From: Candidatus Puniceispirillum sp. | Lineage (GTDB): Bacteria > Pseudomonadota > Alphaproteobacteria > Puniceispirillales > Puniceispirillaceae | Direction of reading: 5' to 3' | NCBI GenBank assembly: GCA_028382965.1 | Contig: JAOEUK010000010.1 | Location: 1-64,000 of the forward strand | DNA: 64,000 nt | Shown: positions 1-8,423 of the stretch, piece by piece | Position numbering within the stretch: position 1 is the first letter of the stretch | How the letters are laid out: each line of letters begins with the position of its first letter | Position numbers and translations under genes: made by a program | The notes under the pieces: generated by a model | Database searches by the model: none | Told to the model about the DNA's origin: nothing | Seen by the model: the letters and a program-made list of their open reading frames with translations, nothing else

Positions 1-127
1 TAAAATTCTTGTGAGGCTTTTAACAAGCTTGCCGGGTTATCTAAATATTAAATATTTACTCTATTGACTTTACCCCTCTGTTTATGAGCAAAATAATGTA
101 TATTTTTTGATAGATAGAGGTTTGATT

Positions 128-238
128 ATGAATAAATCTGCATTGGCTGTTATTCTCTTAGCGAGTTGTTTGGCACTAGGTGCTTGTTCCAGCTACCCGA
201 CATGGGTTCCAGAATGGGCGCAAGTTGGCTCTGATTAA
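128..238 (+). CDS. Small entericidin-like lipoprotein, 36 aa
   Basis: A 36-residue ORF starts at ATG 128 with a GAGG ribosome-binding site seven bases upstream. It has a charged N-terminus (MNKS), a short hydrophobic stretch and a lipobox, LGAC, with the candidate lipidated cysteine at residue 20. The mature peptide would be only 17 residues, with two tryptophans (YPTWVPEWAQ). This resembles entericidin-type or other tiny alphaproteobacterial lipoproteins that sit in the inner or outer membrane; the function is unknown. A strong hairpin follows 75 bases downstream. The call rests on the lipobox plus a good ribosome-binding site. Confidence 0.6.
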   Translation: MNKSALAVILLASCLALGACSSYPTWVPEWAQVGSD

Positions 239-313
239 ATAGAATAAAATCTAACCATTGCTGGGATTTGTTAATAAATTAAATTTATAAAAAAACCCAG
301 TAAATTCGGTTGT

Positions 314-354
314 AAAGTATAATAGTACTGGCTTCGCCAGTACTATTATACTTT
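314..354. terminator. Perfect 19-bp stem-loop with a 3-nt loop
   Basis: Bases 314-332 are exactly complementary to 336-354, with loop TTC. The stem is AT-rich at its base and ends in GGC/GCC. It lies downstream of the small lipoprotein gene and could end its transcript, but only TAAAAAA follows instead of a clean U-run. A dispersed palindromic repeat element is the alternative. Confidence 0.5.
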
Positions 355-475
355 TAAAAAAGTAATTAAAATATCAATTAAGAAAAAATACTAAAAGGTA
401 TTCTTTTAAAAAATTTTAGGTAAAGAATCGCTATTTTTTCAGTACCTTTGGGATAATTTTGAATTAAGTAAATAA

Positions 476-1352
476 ATTATTTCTGTATTTGGGCTTGGAT
501 CTATGGGCTTTGGGATTGCAAATTCAGCGCTTGTTGCAGGGCATGAAGTTTATGGCTTCGATATTAATGCAAGAATTCAGGAAGCGTTTGTTGCAAAAGG
601 TGGCCAAAAATCTGGGATATCTATTGCTGGGGTAAAAACAGATTTTGTCGTTTTGGTTGTATTGAGCGAAGAGTAAACAGAAGACATTTTTTTGGTTTCA
701 ATGGTGTGGTTCAACACATGCGCCCAGGAACAGTTGCCTTATACTGTGTAACACACTCCCCAAATCTAGCACGTGAATTCGAAGAGAAGTGCGCTCAGAA
801 TGATGTTTTATACCTTGATGCACCTATTTCTGGTGCACCGGTGAAAGCATCAGAAGGAAATTTGGCTGTAATGGACTCTGGGTCTCGTAATGCATTTGAT
901 GCAGCTAGGCCAACTCTTAATGCGATTTCTTAGAGTGTTTTCGAACTGGGAGGCGAAGTTGGTTCTGGTTCAGCAATGAAAGCTATAAATTAATTCCTAG
1001 AAGGTGTTCACATTGCGGCGATGATGGAGGCATTGACTTTTGGCATAAGCCAGGGAATTAATCTGGTGCTAATAGTTGAAGTTATTTCGAAATGTGCGGG
1101 CACCAGTTGAATCTTTGAAAACCGGGCGCCTCATGTTGTTTCTGGTGATTGTTCCCCTTATTCTGCGATCAATATTTGGCTTAAAGAGCTAGGGATTGTT
1201 CTTGATGCGGCAAGAGGATCAGCATTTTCTGCAACGCCTGCCGCTACCGCTTTACGCAATTTTTTTCAGCAGCGGGACAAGGCCTCGGTTGGGAGGGCGA
1301 CGCAGCTATTACCAAGGTATACGCAAGAAATGCTGGGATTTCTTTGCCGTAG
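476..1352 (+). pseudogene. ltnD: Decayed L-threonate 2-dehydrogenase (LtnD-like, beta-hydroxyacid dehydrogenase family)
   Basis: Read across frames, this stretch gives a nearly full-length NAD-binding hydroxyacid dehydrogenase. An N-terminal GLGSMGFGIA dinucleotide-binding motif is followed by YLDAPISGAPVKA, a GSGSAMKAIN-like catalytic-lysine motif, FENRAPHVVSGD and a C-terminal AAGQGLGWEGDAA. The pattern matches L-threonate dehydrogenases as I remember them. It is broken by in-frame stops at 674-676, 931-933, 991-993 and 1108-1110, by a frameshift in the T-run near 684-693, and by another near 1255-1270. No normal start codon is left. All four stops fit C-to-T or G-to-A changes of CAA, CAG or TGG codons. 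The original gene would have oxidised D- or L-sugar acids such as threonate. Confidence 0.85.
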
Positions 1353-1424
1353 CTGCTTTTAACTAATATAATAAACTTATCCAAGCAATTGGTTGCGTGA
1401 ATCCTGATTTTGCAAAGCTGAAAT

Positions 1425-2288
1425 CTACGTTGATTTTCTAATCGGAGCATCAGATGCTCCCCACTCACTCCATGAACCATCATAAACTGCTACATTTTCA
1501 TTTCCTAAGATGGCTAGTCCAAGTGCGAGTCCACAGGCTGTAATGCCCGAACCGCAGGTTGTAATAACACTTTTTTTACAATCAATGCCTGCATTCACAA
1601 ATATTTCAGCTATTTCTTCCTTAGGTCGAAGCGATCCTTCTTTGTCAATCAGGTCCATAATTGGGACGTTGGATGCTCCAGGCATGTGGCCAGCTCTCAA
1701 TCCAGCGCGAGGTTCAGGGTCAATTCCAGCAAAACGACCAGGAGAGCGAGCATCCGCTATCTGCCCAGCGGTGCCATTTTCAATCAATTGACTTAAGCTA
1801 TCAATTGAAATGACCTGGGCACCAATAGCTGGTCTAGAAGTAAAACCACCTTTTTTAGCTTGCGCTAAAGGTCCACTATCAGTAGCACCGGATATTGCGA
1901 GCCATGACTTTAATCCACCAGATAAAACGCTGACACGTTCATGGCCAAAAAATTTTAGCATCCACCATGCACGCGCCGCACTTAAAAACATAGAGTTACA
2001 ATAGACAATCACATGATCCTGGTTCCAAAGTCCTAAATCCTGCATTTTTGACTGAAATAGCTCTGTTGATGGCAATGTATGTGGGAATTGTGAGGATTTA
2101 TCAGCAATTTGATTTATATCAAACCACTGCGCACCCGCAATACGGCAGTCTAGATGTTCTTCATTGGCATTGCGGCCCAATGTTGGGAGATGTGATGTTG
2201 CATCAAATACTTTAACATCTGTTTGTTTATGATTATTAGCTAACCATTCAGCATTAACAGTTAGAGGAATAGATAATGGGGATGACAT
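1425..2288 (-). CDS. sseA: 3-mercaptopyruvate/thiosulfate sulfurtransferase (two rhodanese domains)
   Basis: The 287-residue protein has tandem rhodanese domains. The C-terminal one carries the active-site loop CGSGITA, with Cys245 as the persulfide-forming residue; this CG(S/T)G(V/I)T loop is typical of mercaptopyruvate sulfurtransferases rather than thiosulfate-specific rhodaneses. The N-terminal domain has the usual YCNSMFLSAARAWWML loop. The ATG at 2288 is preferred over an upstream TTG because AGGTG precedes it at good distance. It follows the cysteine synthase gene by about 43 bases in the same direction, so the two probably form a sulfur-handling operon. Substrate preference cannot be settled from sequence. 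Confidence 0.85.
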   Translation of the reverse strand: MSSPLSIPLTVNAEWLANNHKQTDVKVFDATSHLPTLGRNANEEHLDCRIAGAQWFDINQIADKSSQFPHTLPSTELFQSKMQDLGLWNQDHVIVYCNSMFLSAARAWWMLKFFGHERVSVLSGGLKSWLAISGATDSGPLAQAKKGGFTSRPAIGAQVISIDSLSQLIENGTAGQIADARSPGRFAGIDPEPRAGLRAGHMPGASNVPIMDLIDKEGSLRPKEEIAEIFVNAGIDCKKSVITTCGSGITACGLALGLAILGNENVAVYDGSWSEWGASDAPIRKST

Positions 2289-2331
2289 CTTACACCTATT
2301 GTATTTAAACAAATTGTAGTGAATTAAAAGC

Positions 2332-3336
2332 TTAAAGCCAAGAAGGGACTGGCAAACCTTTTGACTTCAAAAAAACTGGATTCCAAACTTTTGACTGATA
2401 ACGCTGCCCAGAATCACACAAAATAGTTACTATTGTTTTATTCGGTCCTAATTCACGCGCCATCTCAACCGCACCTGCAATATTTATTGCAGATGAGCCG
2501 CCTAAGTAGAGCCCTTCATTCTGCATAAGATCAAAGATTAGGGGTAAAGCAATTTGGTCAGAAATGCAAAAGGCCATATCTATCGGGGCTTTGCTTAAAT
2601 TGTTGGTAATTCGTCCTTGACCAATACCCTCCGAAATTGAACTCCCTTCAGATTTCATCTCTCCATGATTGTAATGATTAAAGAGCGCTGATCCTTCAGG
2701 GTCCGCAATAGCGATTTTTATGTTATTGTTTTGTTCTTTAAGAAATTTGCTAACACCAGCAAGGGTGCCACCCGATCCCACAGCACATATAAATCCGTCA
2801 ATTTCATGGGATGTTTGCGCCCATATCTCCGGACCAGTTGTCTGATAGTGGCCTTGCAAGTTAGCAGTATTATCAAACTGATTAGCCCAAAGCACCCCGC
2901 CATCATGCGTTTTTGCTAGTTCTTTAGCCAGCGTTTCAGAGTAGCGAACATAGTTGTTTGGGTTTTTGTAAGGAACAGCTGGTACCAACCTAAGGTCTGC
3001 TCCACACACCCTAAGAACGTCCTTTTTTTCCTCACTCTGGGTTTCTGGCATGACAATTACCGACTTATAGCCCTTAGCATTACCAACCATTGTAAGACCA
3101 ATACCAGTATTGCCAGCAGTGCCTTCTACAATTATTCCACCTGGCCCGAGTGTTCCGCTCGCTTCCGCATCTTCAATAATAGCTTTTGCAGCGCGATCTT
3201 TAACAGACCCACCAGGGTTCATGAATTCTGCCTTGCCGTAAATTTCACACCCAGTGACCATTGAAACTGCGTTTAATCGGATCAATGGTGTATTGCCTAT
3301 TGCAGCAACAAACCCTGAAACACATAAATTTGACAT
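2332..3336 (-). CDS. cysK: Cysteine synthase-family PLP enzyme
   Basis: This is a 334-residue fold-type II PLP enzyme. PLP would bind Lys46 in NPGGSVKDR, the phosphate loop is GSGGTLAG, and the substrate loop is EGTAGNTGIG rather than the classical TSGNTG. The length and the IVMPETQSEEKKD and YKNPNNYVRYS segments match the alphaproteobacterial form usually annotated as cysteine synthase A. The TAGNTG variant also occurs in cysteine desulfhydrase-like relatives, so O-acetylserine sulfhydrylase versus desulfhydrase is open. The ATG at 3336 is chosen over a TTG four codons earlier. It is upstream of, and probably cotranscribed with, the sulfurtransferase gene. Confidence 0.85.
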   Translation of the reverse strand: MSNLCVSGFVAAIGNTPLIRLNAVSMVTGCEIYGKAEFMNPGGSVKDRAAKAIIEDAEASGTLGPGGIIVEGTAGNTGIGLTMVGNAKGYKSVIVMPETQSEEKKDVLRVCGADLRLVPAVPYKNPNNYVRYSETLAKELAKTHDGGVLWANQFDNTANLQGHYQTTGPEIWAQTSHEIDGFICAVGSGGTLAGVSKFLKEQNNNIKIAIADPEGSALFNHYNHGEMKSEGSSISEGIGQGRITNNLSKAPIDMAFCISDQIALPLIFDLMQNEGLYLGGSSAINIAGAVEMARELGPNKTIVTILCDSGQRYQSKVWNPVFLKSKGLPVPSWL

Positions 3337-3591
3337 AAAAGCACCCAATAAAATTAAGGAATGGATTTGTTAATACATTCTTTCAACTGTTTCACCAATG
3401 AAGAAAAGCTTTGACGAAGTGAAACTCTTATAAGCTTTGTAAATGGGAAAAAAAGATTTATAAAAACAAGCTTTTTAAATTGGTTGATTATATCCCTAGC
3501 ATGGCACTATGGTCTTGATAGGCTTTAATTACTCGAAGAGTTGTAAACTAGCCGTTTAGTTCAGAAATTAATTAGACGAGACGAACACATT

Positions 3592-4119
3592 ATGGCTCGG
3601 GTTACGCTCATTCGACATGGTAAAACCGAAATTAACGCGGTTGGGAAAGAAGATTTTGATAGGACATTAACCTTGCGCGGGCAAAAAAATGCTACAGCAG
3701 CAGGTAATTTTTTATTAGATCATAGAATGTTGCCCCAAATAGTTTTGGTATCATCAGCGGCTAGAACTCGCCAAACCTATGAATTGATGCAACTGCAATG
3801 GCCAGAAGATATTGCTGTAAAATTTTTAGATCAGTTATATGAGGCTTCTGCAGACACACTTATGAATCTGATTTTTGACAACTGCGGGCTCAAATCAAAA
3901 GTTGCAGTGATCGGTCACAATCCTAGCCTGGTTATCCTGTTAAATCATATGCTAGCTGAAAATCATCATGCTGCTTTCAATGGACGTGTTACGGAGCAAG
4001 ATCTTTCATATTTTCCGACATGTTGTTTCGCTGACATTGGTTTTGAAGCCTTTCACGTAAAAGATATTGTTACAGATAGTGGAAAATTATTATCAATGAA
4101 ACGTGCTAAAGACTTTTAG
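3592..4119 (+). CDS. SixA-like phosphohistidine phosphatase (histidine phosphatase family)
   Basis: The 175-residue protein opens with VTLIRHGKTE, where His9 in RHG is the phosphate-accepting histidine of the histidine phosphatase superfamily. A second catalytic histidine sits in VAVIGHNPSL, and SSAARTRQT gives the conserved arginine. Size and layout fit the small SixA branch, which removes phosphate from phosphohistidine in signalling proteins. The true substrate is unknown. It has its own promoter space after the divergent cysK gene and ends about 50 bases before the histidine operon promoter. Confidence 0.8.
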   Translation: MARVTLIRHGKTEINAVGKEDFDRTLTLRGQKNATAAGNFLLDHRMLPQIVLVSSAARTRQTYELMQLQWPEDIAVKFLDQLYEASADTLMNLIFDNCGLKSKVAVIGHNPSLVILLNHMLAENHHAAFNGRVTEQDLSYFPTCCFADIGFEAFHVKDIVTDSGKLLSMKRAKDF

Positions 4120-4123
4120 GATA

Positions 4124-4154
4124 AGCCTATCGGAGGCTATTTCAGCTTTTTTTT
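4124..4154 (+). terminator. Weak possible terminator after the phosphatase gene
   Basis: A 5-bp stem AGCCT/AGGCT (4124-4138) is followed eight bases later by a run of eight T (4147-4154). The gap makes it a poor intrinsic terminator, but it lies exactly between the phosphatase gene and the histidine promoter. Confidence 0.3.
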
Positions 4155-4165
4155 AAAAAGTACAG

Positions 4166-4194
4166 TTGACAACTTTGTTTTAGCGTACTAAAAC
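4166..4194 (+). promoter_or_regulatory. Sigma-70 promoter of the histidine operon
   Basis: TTGACA at 4166-4171 is a perfect -35 box. Exactly 17 bases later TAAAAC (4189-4194) can serve as the -10 box. The start codon of the first operon gene is 43 bases beyond. It is the best promoter match I found in the window. Confidence 0.65.
4177..4194. promoter_or_regulatory. Operator-like palindrome over the -10 box of the histidine promoter
   Basis: GTTTTAGCGTACTAAAAC is a perfect inverted repeat with 7-bp arms and a 4-bp centre. It covers the spacer and the whole -10 element, so a bound protein would block RNA polymerase. The first gene behind it encodes a TrpR-family DNA-binding protein, and TrpR binds similar short CTAG-type half-sites. 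Autoregulation plus control of the histidine genes is the simplest reading; binding itself is inferred. Confidence 0.55.
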
Positions 4195-4236
4195 GTTATC
4201 ACAAATTAGCTTTCTGGGCAGTTAAGGGGATAACCT

Positions 4237-4530
4237 TTGAAACGTAATCAAATAGATACCAATCATGAGGATGAACTTTTTGAAGCAATCCTTGCTTTAA
4301 AGACGTCCAACGAAACTCGCAGCTTTTTTTATGATTTGTGCACGCCAGCTGAACTGGAAGGTCTAGTCGACCGCTGGCGTGTTGCACAGATGTTGGTACA
4401 AAACACGCCTTATAGGAAAATCTCAGAAGAAACAAAAGTTAGTACGGCGACAATTGTGCGTGTCGCACGATTCCTAAATAATGGATTTAATGGCTATAAA
4501 ACGATTATGCAAAGACAGGGTAAGTTATGA
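4237..4530 (+). CDS. TrpR/YerC-family repressor, candidate histidine regulator
   Basis: The 97-residue protein starts at TTG, supported by AAGGGGA six bases upstream. It has the TrpR-type helical fold: FYDLCTPAELEGLVDRW in the N-terminal half and a helix-turn-helix around YRKISEETKVSTATIVRVAR. YerC-type TrpR relatives have been linked to histidine control in Gram-positive bacteria, under the name HisR. Here the gene is the first in the histidine operon, overlaps hisG by ATGA and lies behind an operator-like palindrome. I infer that it represses this operon in response to histidine or a related metabolite. The ligand cannot be read from the sequence. Confidence 0.75.
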   Translation: MKRNQIDTNHEDELFEAILALKTSNETRSFFYDLCTPAELEGLVDRWRVAQMLVQNTPYRKISEETKVSTATIVRVARFLNNGFNGYKTIMQRQGKL

Positions 4531-5417
4531 GTGAAGAAAAACGGCTAAAAATAGCCATTCAAAAATCCGGCAGACTTGCCGACATGTCATTACAGCTGCT
4601 TGAAAAATGTGGTATTTTTCTTGAGAAGAGTCGCGATCAGCTGTTATGCCGTGCGCAGAATTTTCCTTTGGATATATTTTTAGTACGTGATGATGATATT
4701 CCAGCCTTTCTTTCAACAGATGTGTGTCAATTGGGAATTCTTGGGCAGAATGCGCTGCTTGAAAAACAGGCCCTTGGAAACGGTAAGTTTAATGGTCTAA
4801 AACAACTTCTACCGCTTGGTTATGGAAAATGCCGGCTTTCCATCGCTGTGCCGCATGACTTTACTTACGACTCGATTACATCGCTGAAAGGAAAGGTGAT
4901 TGCCACTTCATACAAGGGGCTACTTAGTCAGTACCTTGCTAAGCAAAACATCAAGGCAGACATCGTCACGATGGAAGGTGCAGTTGAAGTGGCACCCCGC
5001 ACCCATCTTGCTGATGTTATTTGTGATCTGGTGTCAACAGGAAATACTTTGACTTCGAATGGGTTGGCTGAGAAGGACGTTATTCTGCACTCCCAAGCTG
5101 TCCTTGCGACAAACCAGATCATGGATTTAGAAATCAAATTGCTAGCAGATAAAATTACATCGCGTATCAAGGCGGTTCTGCGAGCTGAAAACAGCCGCTA
5201 TATCATGCTTAACAGCCCAACTGACAGTCTTGAGGCCATAAAAGCTGTTTTACCTGGGTCACAATCACCAACCGTTATGCCGCTGCAAGGTCGCGATGAT
5301 ATGGTTGCCGTGCATGCGGTCTGTGAGGAGGGAGTCTTCTGGGATACGATGGAAGAGCTGAAGGCCAATGGCGCCAAGTCTATTCTTGTTGTTCCTATCG
5401 AAAAAATGCTGGATTAA
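4527..5417 (+). CDS. hisG: ATP phosphoribosyltransferase, long form
   Basis: The first committed step of histidine synthesis joins PRPP and ATP to give phosphoribosyl-ATP. At 296 residues this is the long HisG type, with two catalytic subdomains and a C-terminal regulatory domain (about 220-296, ending GAKSILVVPIEKML) that normally mediates feedback inhibition by histidine. No HisZ partner is needed. Recognisable motifs are IAIQKSGRL at the N-terminus and DVICDLVSTGNTL in the PRPP loop. Many alphaproteobacteria instead use short HisG with HisZ. It is translationally coupled to the regulator gene (ATGA overlap) and lies four bases before the hisC-hisB fusion. Confidence 0.9.
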   Translation: MSEEKRLKIAIQKSGRLADMSLQLLEKCGIFLEKSRDQLLCRAQNFPLDIFLVRDDDIPAFLSTDVCQLGILGQNALLEKQALGNGKFNGLKQLLPLGYGKCRLSIAVPHDFTYDSITSLKGKVIATSYKGLLSQYLAKQNIKADIVTMEGAVEVAPRTHLADVICDLVSTGNTLTSNGLAEKDVILHSQAVLATNQIMDLEIKLLADKITSRIKAVLRAENSRYIMLNSPTDSLEAIKAVLPGSQSPTVMPLQGRDDMVAVHAVCEEGVFWDTMEELKANGAKSILVVPIEKMLD

Positions 5418-5421
5418 CATC

Positions 5422-7098
5422 ATGACATCTTCTTTAATACCTAACAATACTGGCATTTGCCAGCGTGCGCGTCCCGAAATTTTGGCAATGACTAGTTATA
5501 CGTCGGCAAGGTCACTGCAATTGCCGTCGGCGCAAACAATCTCCTTGGATGCGAATGAATGCGCATTCGAACCATTTGTCGGGTCAAATGGCCTTTCACG
5601 CTATCCATCGCAGCAGCCAGGATTGTTGGTTGACGCGTTTTGCTGTTGGCTGGATGTTTCATCCCGGAATTTAACGATTACCCGCGGTGCGGATGAAGCA
5701 ATTGATTGCCTGATGCGGGCTTTTTGTGTTCCAGCCGTTGATAATGTGGTGATTTGCCCACCAACATTTGGTATGTACGCGCAATCAGCAATGTTGCAAA
5801 GTGTTGCAGTCAATACCGCCATGTTAGACAAGAACTTTGGTCTTGATCTCAATGCCATTGCCAAAGCCGTTGATGATAAGACAAAGATGATTTTTGTTTG
5901 CTCTCCAAACAATCCGACGGGCAATCTTATGGATGCTGCAGCAATCACGACTTTATGCAAGACCTATCAGGATAAGGCGTTAATCGTTGTTGATGAAACC
6001 TATATTGAGTTCAGTGCACAGAAAACAGCCATTGCACAGCTTGATAATTTCACCAATCTAGTGGTGCTTCGCACTCTATCAAAGTCGCATGCTGCAGCTG
6101 GTTTGCGTTGCGGTGCAGCAATTGCGCATTCTGATGTTAGTGTGCTATTAAAAAAAGTATTAGCACCTTATCCGTTGGCTGTACCGGTAATGCAGGCAGC
6201 ATTATTAATCCTAAAACCAGAAAATACAGACAAGCTCGCCAAAAAACGGGCTGATATTATTGTCCGCCGCAATGAGTATGCTGCAATTATGTCTGATCTT
6301 GATGATGTTGTTTCTGTCTTACCATCCGATGCAAATTATCTGTTGTTGCTTGTTCGTGATGCCATGGGTTTGTGTAATCGTGCCCACGAGGCTGGTATTA
6401 TTTTACGGAACCAGTCTCATCAACCGGGCCTAGAAAATGCAGTTCGCATATCTATTGGCTCTAATGATGAGATGCAACAGCTATTAGCGGTTATGAAAGG
6501 AAAAGGCGCACCGGCACATGACACTCAACGTGTCCAATCAATCACCCGCAAAACCAGTGAGACAACAATTTCAGTTACCGTCAATCTGGATAAGACAAGT
6601 CCTGTCAGGATTAATACCGGCATTGGCTTTTACGATCATATGCTGGACCAAATTGCCAAACATGGTGGCTTTTCGCTTGAACTTGACTGTGATGGAGATC
6701 TGCATATTGACCCACACCATTCTGTTGAAGATTGTGCGATTGCCCTTGGGCAGGCTATTCGCTTCGCGCTTGGCGACAAGCGCGGCATAGGACGCTATGG
6801 ATTTATTTTGCCAATGGACGAGTCACTGGTACAGGTTGCGCTTGATTTTGGAGGTAGATTTTACCTTGATTTCAAAGCAGAATTTCCGGAAAGCCATGTT
6901 GGTGACCTGCCATGCGATATGGTGCCACATGTATTCTATTCGCTTGCAGAGCACATGCAGGTCAATTTGCATATCGCAGTAACAGGCAATAATACGCATC
7001 ATATGGTTGAGGCCTGTTTCAAAGGCTTTGGCCGCGCCTTACGACAGGCTATTCGAATTGAAGGAAGCGAAATGCCAAGTACAAAAGGTATTTTATGA
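5422..7098 (+). CDS. hisCB: HisC-HisB fusion: histidinol-phosphate aminotransferase + imidazoleglycerol-phosphate dehydratase
   Basis: One uninterrupted 558-codon frame holds two enzymes. Residues about 1-365 are a class I/II aminotransferase with CSPNNPTG, VVDETYIEF and the PLP lysine Lys221 in RTLSKSHAAAGLRCG. The HisC sequence is close in pattern to enterobacterial HisC (GADEAIDCLMRAFC, CPPTFGMY). Residues about 370-558 are the dehydratase, with GIGFYDHMLDQIAKH, DPHHSVEDCA and TGNNTHHMVE giving the metal-binding histidines. No histidinol-phosphatase domain is present, unlike enterobacterial HisB. The ATG at 5422, four bases after hisG, is chosen over an upstream in-frame codon inside hisG. 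A fusion of these two steps is unusual; the enzymes catalyse steps seven and six of the pathway. Confidence 0.9.
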   Translation: MTSSLIPNNTGICQRARPEILAMTSYTSARSLQLPSAQTISLDANECAFEPFVGSNGLSRYPSQQPGLLVDAFCCWLDVSSRNLTITRGADEAIDCLMRAFCVPAVDNVVICPPTFGMYAQSAMLQSVAVNTAMLDKNFGLDLNAIAKAVDDKTKMIFVCSPNNPTGNLMDAAAITTLCKTYQDKALIVVDETYIEFSAQKTAIAQLDNFTNLVVLRTLSKSHAAAGLRCGAAIAHSDVSVLLKKVLAPYPLAVPVMQAALLILKPENTDKLAKKRADIIVRRNEYAAIMSDLDDVVSVLPSDANYLLLLVRDAMGLCNRAHEAGIILRNQSHQPGLENAVRISIGSNDEMQQLLAVMKGKGAPAHDTQRVQSITRKTSETTISVTVNLDKTSPVRINTGIGFYDHMLDQIAKHGGFSLELDCDGDLHIDPHHSVEDCAIALGQAIRFALGDKRGIGRYGFILPMDESLVQVALDFGGRFYLDFKAEFPESHVGDLPCDMVPHVFYSLAEHMQVNLHIAVTGNNTHHMVEACFKGFGRALRQAIRIEGSEMPSTKGIL

Positions 7099-7107
7099 GA
7101 GTATGTA

Positions 7108-7701
7108 ATGATTGCAATTATTGACAGCGGTGGAGCCAATATCGCGTCGGTTAAATTTGCCCTTGAACGTTTAGGCGCAGATTCGGTTTTGACCGATGAC
7201 ATTGATATTATCCGTTCGGCTAAAAAGGTATTGTTGCCGGGGGTCGGGGCAGCGCCTGTTGCAATGCAACGCTTGCACAATGCTGGACTTGTTGATTGCA
7301 TCCAAAATCTTGAGCAGCCAGTGCTTGGTATCTGCCTTGGCATGCAATTGCTGTTCTCGTGCTCAGCCGAAGGAAATACTCCACTTCTTGGCCACTTTGA
7401 TGCAAGTTGCAATGCTTTTAAGCCCACCAAGCAGAGATCTGTACCACACATGGGCTGGAACCGTCTTGATTTTTGTCATGAACACCCCTTACTTAACGGA
7501 GTAGACAATGGCGCGCATGTGTATTTTGTTCACAGCTATTTTGCGCCGTTAATCCCAGAAACTGTTGCTGCATGTCAATACGGAAATAATTTTACTGCAA
7601 TTGTTGGTGATAAAAATTTCATGGGATGCCAGTTTCACCCCGAACGGTCGGGACCGGTTGGCGCCCGCATATTGCAAAATTTTTTGGAGATACCGTCATG
7701 A
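7108..7701 (+). CDS. hisH: Imidazole glycerol phosphate synthase, glutaminase subunit
   Basis: A class I glutamine amidotransferase of 197 residues that supplies ammonia to HisF. The nucleophile is Cys76 in GICLGMQLLF, and the catalytic His-Glu pair is in CQFHPERSG near the C-terminus. An oxyanion-type PGVGAAP segment is also present. It starts ten bases after the hisCB stop and overlaps hisA by ATGA, so it is translationally coupled. Confidence 0.93.
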   Translation: MIAIIDSGGANIASVKFALERLGADSVLTDDIDIIRSAKKVLLPGVGAAPVAMQRLHNAGLVDCIQNLEQPVLGICLGMQLLFSCSAEGNTPLLGHFDASCNAFKPTKQRSVPHMGWNRLDFCHEHPLLNGVDNGAHVYFVHSYFAPLIPETVAACQYGNNFTAIVGDKNFMGCQFHPERSGPVGARILQNFLEIPS

Positions 7702-8423
7702 TTATTTATCCAGCCATTGACCTAATTGATGGGAATGTTGTGCGCCTGCACAAGGGTGATTTCAACCAATTGACCAAATATGGCAGCGATCCTGTATCAG
7801 TAGCAAAGTCCTATGCAGATTCAGGGGCAAAATGGCTGCATTTGGTCGATCTCGATGGTGCAAAAAACCCAAAAAACAGGCAATTTAGCCTGATAGGTAA
7901 GATCATTGAGGGCAGCGGCCTTAAGGTTCAGACAGGCGGCGGTATACGGTCTTTTGACGATGTAAAAACACTTCTTGGTGCCGGGGCTAGTCGTGTAGTG
8001 ATTGGTAGCCTTGCGGTTAGTGATCCAAAGACAACAAAGGGCATTTTTAATGCTTTTGGGCCCGAGTATATCTGCCTTGCTGCTGATGTTATTTGGCAAA
8101 ATAACGGCTTTTATATCGCAGTTTCTGGGTGGCAAGAGGCCAGCAGCCTTGGCTTGTTCGACTTTATTAAAACATATCAAGATAATGGTTTACGGCACAC
8201 CTTATGCACCGATATTAACCGCGATGGCACCTTGGTTGGATGTAACCGAGACCTTTATCAAACAGTAAAGCAAAAATTTCCTGATTTACAATTGCAGGCA
8301 TCAGGTGGGATTAGCATCCTAAATGATCTGGTGGGATTAACTGCCAATGGTGTAATCATCGGCAAGGCCTTGTATGAGAAACGGTTTACTTTGAAGCAAG
8401 CTTTAGAGACAGTCGAATGCTAA
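7698..8423 (+). CDS. hisA: Phosphoribosylformimino-AICAR ribotide isomerase
   Basis: A TIM-barrel isomerase of 241 residues that opens the ribose of ProFAR. The N-terminal [16 protein letters not shown] carries the catalytic aspartate, and the second half has [11 protein letters not shown]. The phosphate-binding segments QTGGGIRS and ASGGIS are intact. The ATG at 7698 overlapping the hisH stop is chosen; an upstream in-frame codon inside hisH would add 24 unrelated residues. It overlaps hisF by seven bases. Confidence 0.93.
   Translation: MIIYPAIDLIDGNVVRLHKGDFNQLTKYGSDPVSVAKSYADSGAKWLHLVDLDGAKNPKNRQFSLIGKIIEGSGLKVQTGGGIRSFDDVKTLLGAGASRVVIGSLAVSDPKTTKGIFNAFGPEYICLAADVIWQNNGFYIAVSGWQEASSLGLFDFIKTYQDNGLRHTLCTDINRDGTLVGCNRDLYQTVKQKFPDLQLQASGGISILNDLVGLTANGVIIGKALYEKRFTLKQALETVEC

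Noticed and set aside
64-97. TTGACT with a downstream AATAAT as promoter of the small lipoprotein gene
   Set aside because: The spacing is 22 bases, outside the normal range.
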